Origin: Gnetum montanum
Taxonomy: Eukaryota > Streptophyta > Gnetopsida > Gnetales > Gnetaceae
Assembly (NCBI GenBank): GCA_015680685.1
Contig: MNCI01005256.1
Location: 311,343 to 375,342 of the forward strand
DNA: 64,000 nt
Reading direction: 5' to 3'
Part shown: positions 58,201 to 64,000 of the stretch, piece after piece
Position numbering within the stretch: position 1 is the first letter of the stretch
How the letters are laid out: each line of letters opens with the position of its first letter
The notes under the pieces: generated by a model
Told to the model about the DNA's origin: nothing
The model's input: the letters and a program-made list of their open reading frames with translations, nothing else
Databases searched by the model: none
Made by a program: the position numbers and the translations under genes

Positions 58201-58850
58201 TTATGGGTTGAACATAAACTCACAACACCCTACCATTGCCAAGCCAATGGTCAAGCTAACATTACCAATAGGAAAATCACAAAGATTCTAGTAAGAATAA
58301 TCAGCAAATATAGGAAAGACTAGAGCACAAAACTCAATGATGCCCTTTGGACCTACCACTCAACATGGAAACTTCCTATAGGCTATTCTTCCTACAAGCT
58401 TGTGTATGGAAAATTACCAACACTTCTTATTCAATTTGAGCTTTGTACACAACCTATGACCTCAACCTTGACTTGAGTTTAGCACAAAAGAAAAGATTAA
58501 TAAATCTCAACTTGCTAGATGAAACTCGATTGGTGGCCCCATCACTTAACGAGTTATGTAAGGCATTTAAAAAAAAGTGCCATGACCTTAGAATAAAAAA
58601 AAAAGTCAAACTTTAACTAGAAAATAAGGTTCTCTACTAGAACCCCACACACGTACCTCAACGAACTAAGTTCCAAACATTGTGGAAAGGACCTTACATC
58701 ATTTATAAAAATTTTTCTTCTAGGGCCATGATGATCTATAAACCTAAGAGCCTAGACAAGAAATAGATGGTCAACATACAACAAGCCAAACCTTTTCACG
58801 AGCATAAGCTAGCTCATACAACAAATGCCTCATCAAATGGATAGCCATGC
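55290..58850 (+). pseudogene. pol of element D: protease, RT, RNase H, integrase (degenerate)
   Basis: Protease (55290-55680) reads ALLNSSSSVNLISHEMY, with the catalytic aspartate changed to asparagine. RT (about 56280-56900) keeps MPKKGGKWQVYINF, DHFPLPFVDQVLDTIFG, YNQIQIAPEDQAKTTFTSPW and FGLCNAPTTFQH; the catalytic box reads VFMDEFSTYG. RNase H (57120-57470) keeps MMDASNYALGTML, YTTIKKELMVMVFALEKF and TDHNAIYFLMNKP. Integrase (57700-58850) keeps DAHEGPCQSHYA, GIDFMGSITSMSN and GVPHALIFDNGTHFIG, then LTTPYHCQANGQANITNRK, where the third catalytic residue (E) appears replaced. Overall it is the most readable pol in the window, but stops remain. Confidence 0.9.
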
Positions 58851-60785
58851 TCAATATTTCAGATCTCCTCCTTTCAACTTAGTCATTGGGGGTGAGAAAT
58901 GGCTATCCATGCTAACCATATAAGTGGCTCCTTAGTTTTTCATATTTTTTGTTTTACACATTCTTTATTTTACACTTTTTGTTTTCTACATTATTAATTT
59001 TTCAAAGTTTTTATTTTACAACATCATTAGTACATTTTCTTTTTCTTGAATATTTTACAATTTCTTCTATATACTTTTCTTTATTGGGATGTGATTTTCT
59101 TATCTTGTTTTAATAATAATAATCTTATTACAAACTAGGTACAATGTGATTTAATTAATGTGGGCATGTGTTATCCAGTTATTTGATTGTTGGTGTCTAG
59201 ATTCTAGCTTTGAATTTTGTTACAGATGATTAGGACATGGTTTCTTTTTCATGCAACAAGGAGTCCACAACATCCACCCATCCACAAACTCTATGGTTTT
59301 CCTTGTTTTGGAAATGTGCAGTCTTTTTTATTAATAAAACTTTAATGAATTTGTGACTTTAGTAATTTTTGGATTTGAAAAGGATTCAAAGGTTTGAACA
59401 AGGTGTGACTTTAAGGGGATTTGGTATTTTTTGCGCCTTTCTTCTTACCTAGATGCATGTGTGTTTTCATGAATTTCTTACCATTTTGTGTCAACCAATA
59501 AAAGAAAGTTGAATAAGTCTTTGCATGGTGTGGTTTCCATTTTAAATAAAAAATAAAAAAATGATGAAAATTCAAAGGACATTCCTTAAACAAAATAAAT
59601 AGCCTACAAGCATTGGTTATGTGACTAGAAAGGCATGTTACCCATGCTTGAAGGTCCCCTCTAACTAAGGCCCTTCCTCGCTTTCTACATCTCTTTTCTT
59701 TTCTAATAAAGAATAGTGGGTGTTTTGTGTGAGCACTCTTGTGTCTCAAGCTGGTGGATTGGTCTCAAAATGGTGATGCAAAGTCACTGAACATGGTTGG
59801 TTTTGGTTTGGACTATTGATGGATTTTAACAAGTCATTTAACCATAAAGCTCACAAGGGACTTCATGTAACGTTAATCAGGAACTCCATTTCACTCTCTC
59901 TTATCCATCTTTACTTTTCATGTCTCACCTCACTATTAGAATTATGTTCTTATTTGATGTTTTGCTTTGGTGTGTCAAAATTCTCAAGTAGTTTCATTTG
60001 GGTTTTTGTACTTAACCTTCTATAACCATTAATCATCCATGGAGCCTACAAACTCCTTGGTTTGAAGTTATGCAAGGGCATAAAAAGCCTATGCCTACTT
60101 TGGGGAGGACCCACTTGGATATCTTTTGGTTGAATTAGTTAAGTTCTTTATCCTTAAACATTCTCACAACCAAATCCTTTTGTGTTTCCCACCAATGACA
60201 TCCAATTGTGCACATCTTCATAATGTTTTTTAGTGAAATTTCCTTTTTTATTGTTGTGAATTCTTAAAGCCTCTTCAAGCATTTCATTCTATTTGAAATT
60301 TTTCAAATTTAATGAACTGCTTATCCATTTTACCCTATTTTTTAGTCTTCTCACTAACACTACTACAAGAATCAATCCACCACAATCACAACCTAGCCCA
60401 AGTGTAACCACCAATGAGACAAGGTACTTCCAAGATATATGTTAGACATTTCACACTACTCCATAATTTTGTTGTGATTATAGTGAGAAGTATGGACTAG
60501 AAGTGAGACTACCTTCACCAAGGATGATGCAACAGTGCCACATGACAAGGAGCATTCATGATCATTGGATCTTCTCTCTCACTTGTTAGTTTTGTCTAGG
60601 GTGTTCTCTTCTCTTGTCATGAACACCCAGTTTTGTAAAAGATTATACATTCATACACTTGGGCACTCAAAGTCTACTTGTTTCATCTAAGTTAGTTTAT
60701 ATGTCAGTTAATAATCCCATACCTACCCAATATTTTGTAAGGAACTTGTTTCTCCTCTTCTTCACTTGAGGATGAGTTTTCATTT
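58851..60785 (+). other. Spacer of element D, env-position ORF deleted
   Basis: The T-rich start, the block at 59623-59658 and the block at 60071-60113 align with the pol-env spacer of A. From about 60300 the sequence passes directly to what lies after the ORF in A (TCATGAACACC at about 60617). The TATA region, intron and ORF are absent. No other coding region is seen. Confidence 0.75.
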
Positions 60786-60798
60786 AGTCATGGAGGTA
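60786..60798 (+). promoter_or_regulatory. Polypurine tract of element D
   Basis: AGTCATGGAGGTA abuts the 3' LTR and corresponds to the tracts of A and B. Confidence 0.65.
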
Positions 60799-61640
60799 TG
60801 ATGAATCATGTTTTGATTAGTTCTAATATCGAAGCCTTAACATCAGATACTCGATGTTGGAGCCCAAGATACAATGTTGAATATCCAATATCATAGGGTA
60901 TCTGCCAACCTATAAATATCGTGCTTGGACTTATAGTTTTCATTAATTTTTCATAGTTTTTATCATAGCGTAGCAAAGCTCTTGTAGTTTGTTTTGTCAA
61001 GCATTAAATATTTTCTGAGTGCCCACAACAGGAGTCTAAGTATGTCTATAGACCTTTATTCAAACACTGATGTACCTAAGCACAATAGTATGACAAGAAT
61101 AAAGACAAGCCCTTGTGATAATCCTTGTAGCACTAAAAATAGATTAATGTTTCCTTTAATGCATTTGTTAATCATGAACTTTTAATGCATTTTTATTACG
61201 TAATTAATTTCTAGTTATTAGTGAACACAATCATGACCACTTCTAGCATATGTGTAGCACTTGGCAACCCAGAAATACTTAACATTTGGTAACCCAGCTA
61301 TGCTACATGTGTGAATGTGTCTGGAGAGTGGGAGCAAGTACTTTTGTTAGGCTAGCTAGGCAATAGATGAATTAAATCTTAAATTACTCTATTTTTCATT
61401 TTGGTTCTAGGTGATTAAAGTTATAAAATGTAAAATGATAAAAATCACATGCCTCAGTTGCACTTAACCATATACTTGTACCTCACAAGTGGAACCGAGA
61501 ATTCAATGATCATTCCAATTAGATTTCACTTCCTTGAAACCAGTGTGCTTAAGAACTTAAGGTTTGCAGAGTTCGACTGGATCACACATGAAAACTTGTG
61601 ATTTGTATGGTTGGGCATAGGGGTACCTCATCGCTCGTCA
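60799..61640 (+). repeat. 3' LTR of element D
   Basis: 842 bases, TGATGAATC to CTCGTCA, paired with 51697-52558. TATAAATA lies at 60911-60918. The U3 words TTGGAGCCC and AATATCCAATATCATAGGG recur in the internal promoter of element B. Confidence 0.95.
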
Positions 61641-61946
61641 ATAATAAAGAGTTGTAGCAAAGTCTCCATTATTTTCTTTGACAAGTAAATGGATAGCTTC
61701 ATCAAGAAACTTCTTTACATTATTTTTATCTTCAACTAGAAGATCCACTAGCTAGCCAACTACACATTATTATGCTTTTATGTTATTTTGAGAGACATAT
61801 TCTAAATCATAATGTGCCAAGATTGAACTCCACTTTAATGGCTTGGTGCTTTGAGCAGAGTGTTGGAGGAGATGATTCAAAATATTTTATTTGCTAATAA
61901 TGTAGGTGTTTTGGTTTAGTAGGTAGTGTGTGGACTTCTTCATAGA

Positions 61947-63793
61947 TGAAACACCACTAATTTTGGCCTAACACTTTGAAAATGACTCAAGTCCTTTCAA
62001 GCATTTTGGAGACAAAATTTGATTAAGGCATGGAACTCATGCCTAGCTTGCTCACGCTATCAAGCTAGCTTGCCCTCAGCGTGAGTAACTCTAACTTCAA
62101 AATCAAGTCAAAGATGGCCCAATCTAAAGGTGCAAGCCATCCTCAAGGGCCACTGATGTCAACTCCAAGCTTCAGTATTCAGGGATTCAAATTTCAGCAT
62201 CAAAAGATGTAAATTTCCTCACTCACACTATCACTCACGCTGAGGTCACGCTGGCAGCATGAGTCCAGCATGAGCAACTTTTAGAGCCTCAAAACTGAGT
62301 CAAAATGACTTGATTTCAAGGGTGCAAGTTGTCCTTAGGGTTCACTATTGATAACTATGGGTCCCAACCTCCAGAATTTTAGAATTCAAGTCCAAAATTA
62401 AAATTTTTTGTCACTCATGCTATCACTCATGCTGAGGTCACGTTGGCAGCGTGAAGTCCAGCATGAGCAACTTTCAGAGCCTCAAAACTAAGTCGAAATG
62501 ACTTGATTTCAAGGGTGAAAATTTTCCTCAGGGTTCACTATTGATAACTATGGATCCCAGCCTCCAGAATTCTAGAATTTAGGTCCAAACTTGCAATTTT
62601 TTATTACTCACGCTGCAACTCATGCTGAGGTCACGCTGGCAGCATGAGTCCAGCGTGAGTGACCAAAAGTGGCTCAAAACAAGTCACTCTCAGGCTCATT
62701 TTTTGACTTACAGATCACTCTCAAGGTCAGACACAGTCAGGCAACTATTACACTGAAGAAACAGGCTTCAAAAATTCAAAAATTAGTGTGAAATATATGT
62801 TTCCAGCTCACTCACGCTGAGGAAACGCTAGTAGCATGAGTGTAACATGAGTACTGATCACACTTGAGTAAAAGCATGCCAAACACACACTGAGGACACG
62901 CCAGGACCACATCAACTCATGCTGGAAGCTTTGGTGGAATAGAAATGTCTCAAATAGCCACAAGATCACTCGAGTCGACATCCTACAGTAGTCATCCCAT
63001 GGATCAAGTGAGCCAGATTCAAATTCTCTTGTTGTACACTATCATCATTGTAAATTTTCATCATCTATGAGCTTGTCAAGATAGCTTGTGTTGTAAGATA
63101 CATTGCATCTAGTCAAAAATGTATCTTTCCCACACATGTCCAACTCACACATAGCTATCCATCAGACATGTGTCACTTGATCCATTTTCCTCTCAATTCT
63201 CAACCGTCGATTCCATTCATGAATTCCGCACCTGAGCCTAGCCAAACCCTATAAATACCTTGTCAATTCACATAAATGAGGTTGGCAATTTTGAAAGTTG
63301 ATGGCTTAGGAAACTTAGACCAGCAATCCTTAGGCACTTGGGCACACTTGACTCCTAGCATCCAAGCACTCTTGAATCACATCACCTTGGGGCTTGGTGC
63401 TTGACCTACCATTCACACGTGTAGCTATGCTTTGACTAGTGCACATCTTTTCTAAGCAATACAATATCGTTCATTTTGCCAGCCATTATATTATTTACTC
63501 TATTTTACGTTCAGTTTACATTTTGTTTACAATACTAGTTCTGCATACGTTTCTGTTTACATTTCACTTGCACTGTTTACGTTTCGAATGTCAGTTACGA
63601 TAACCCCAGCGTGGGCCATAGTTTACGCTCTAGGAATTTCTTGGTTGATTTGCGTGCAGACCATCCAAGGCACTCTACCTTCGTTTTCTTTTCCAGCTTT
63701 CCCTCGGGTGAAGGTAGGGTTAGCTGTGTCTGCCCAATGATCTTTTGATGTTTTTTCCCTTCCAACCTTACACTGATGATTTAGGTTAGTATA
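61947..63793 (+). repeat. 5' LTR of element F
   Basis: About 1.85 kb, roughly twice the LTR of C because of a tandem array in U3. TATAAATA lies at 63250-63257. The U5 part (GACCATCCAAGGCAC, GGTAGGGTTAG) aligns with GACCATTCAGGGCACC and CTAGGGTTAGG of C. The exact right end is uncertain by a few bases. Confidence 0.78.
62044..62715 (+). repeat. 190-base tandem repeat in the U3 of element F
   Basis: About 3.5 units with a period of 190-193 bases. Each carries CTCACGCTGAGGTCACGCTG, then GCAACTTTCAGAGCCTCAAA, then CAGGGTTCACTATTGATAAC. The CTCACGCTGAG word recurs further down the LTR at 62810-62900. Confidence 0.88.
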
Positions 63794-63799
63794 GTAAAT

Positions 63800-63812
63800 T
63801 GGCGCTAGAAGG
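63800..63812 (+). promoter_or_regulatory. Primer binding site of element F
   Basis: TGGCGCTAGAAGG, followed by AGGGCC, is the undecayed form of the site in element C. The complementary tRNA was not identified. Confidence 0.65.
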
Positions 63813-63899
63813 AGGGCCGAAATTGTTTTTCGTTTAATCAAAACATTGATGATGTTACCTATTAAATGCTGCATAGATCAAGTGCTAAAACTAAAGCCC

Positions 63900-64000
63900 A
63901 ACTCAGCTTACTCACGCTGAGCTTGCTCACGCTGAGCTTGCTCATGCTGAACCTTGTCACACACACTGAGCTTGCTCATGCTAAACCTTGTCATGCACAT
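63900..64000 (+). repeat. Short tandem repeat in the leader of element F
   Basis: Units of 16-18 bases such as GCTCACGCTGAGCTT repeat at least five times and run off the window. The same word is found in the F LTR, so LTR and leader share a repeat vocabulary. Confidence 0.8.

Larger units (their letters stand above)
51697..61640 (+). mobile_element. Element D: Athila-like Ty3/gypsy retrotransposon without env-position ORF
   Basis: LTRs 51697-52558 and 60799-61640 with exact TSD ATAAT (51692-51696 and 61641-61645). The order is LTR, primer site, gag, protease, RT, RNase H, integrase, spacer, LTR. It is 9.9 kb, about 2.8 kb shorter than A without C. The missing part is the env-position ORF and its promoter. 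It is inserted in element E at the second RNase H. Confidence 0.96.
49181..61946 (-). pseudogene. Element E: Tat-like pol fragment with dual RNase H, cut by three insertions
   Basis: Only three pieces belong to E: 61946-61646, 51691-51073 and 49401-49181, read in this order on the minus strand. The first holds the end of the Ty3-type RNase H (THYLLNQNTYIISK, then LKWSSILAHYDLEYVSQNN) and the start of the second, archaeal-type RNase H. YYDGFKN spans the insertion site of D. The second continues with VNVGVVILTLG, YTNNIVDYEALIRGVDL and EYKANHLKHYLQEV. The third begins LDNLGNSMLEEN after RGKNQIPYV. A second RNase H after the Ty3 one is diagnostic of the Tat lineage. Stops abound, and no LTR of E was found. 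Confidence 0.72.
61947..64000 (+). mobile_element. Element F: 5' end of a C-superfamily LTR retrotransposon, cut by the window edge
   Basis: The LTR starts TGAAACACCACTAATTTTGG at 61947, inside element E, and ends near 63793. A primer site follows at 63800 and a leader with tandem repeats runs to the window end. Its right half lies outside the window, so the TSD (ATAGA expected) cannot be confirmed. The primer site is better preserved than in C. Confidence 0.8.

Overview
The window looks like nuclear DNA of a seed plant with a large, repeat-filled genome. I see no rRNA or tRNA gene, no CRISPR array and no intact host gene. Nearly everything belongs to LTR retrotransposons nested in one another, most with readable ends and 5-bp target-site duplications (TSDs). 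All the long coding stretches carry stops and frameshifts. CG sites have largely decayed to TG/CA, as in old methylated repeats. The species cannot be named from the sequence. Two runs of N (2534-2804 and 21811-21822) show it is a draft assembly.

Left half: a three-level nest. Element B (2149-35484, minus strand, Athila-like Ty3/gypsy, TSD GATGT) is interrupted by element A (11463-31563, plus strand, same family, TSD CTTTG). A is interrupted by element C (15067-22430, plus strand, Tat-like gag-protease element without reverse transcriptase, TSD CTAGG). B had itself inserted into a sequence made of 20-45 bp degenerate repeats. Beyond B that sequence continues into a perfect five-unit heat-shock element and a TATA box (35767-35852), probably part of another LTR.

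Middle: 36384-40065 is AT-rich and mostly unassigned. A Ty1/copia element (40066-46767, minus strand, TSD AAAAC) sits about 40 bp upstream of a TATA box. That TATA box precedes a broken first exon of a gibberellin 20-oxidase-like gene (46915-47408). This is the only recognisable host gene remnant.

Right half: two tRNA-derived SINE-like copies lie in inverted orientation (48180-48610). They are followed by a degenerate Tat-like pol fragment E on the minus strand, which holds both RNase H domains. E has been cut by a solo LTR (49407-51067, TSD TAGTA), by a complete Athila-like element D (51697-61640, TSD ATAAT), and by the 5' end of a further element F (61947 to the window end).

The most interesting signal concerns the Athila-like family. 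In A and B the open reading frame after pol has its own TATA-bearing promoter region and an apparent leader intron that ends exactly at the ATG. In B this promoter resembles the U3-TATA core of the family's LTRs. D has lost both the promoter and the ORF. The gene order gag - protease - RT - RNase H - integrase - promoter/intron - env-position ORF is the same in A and B.
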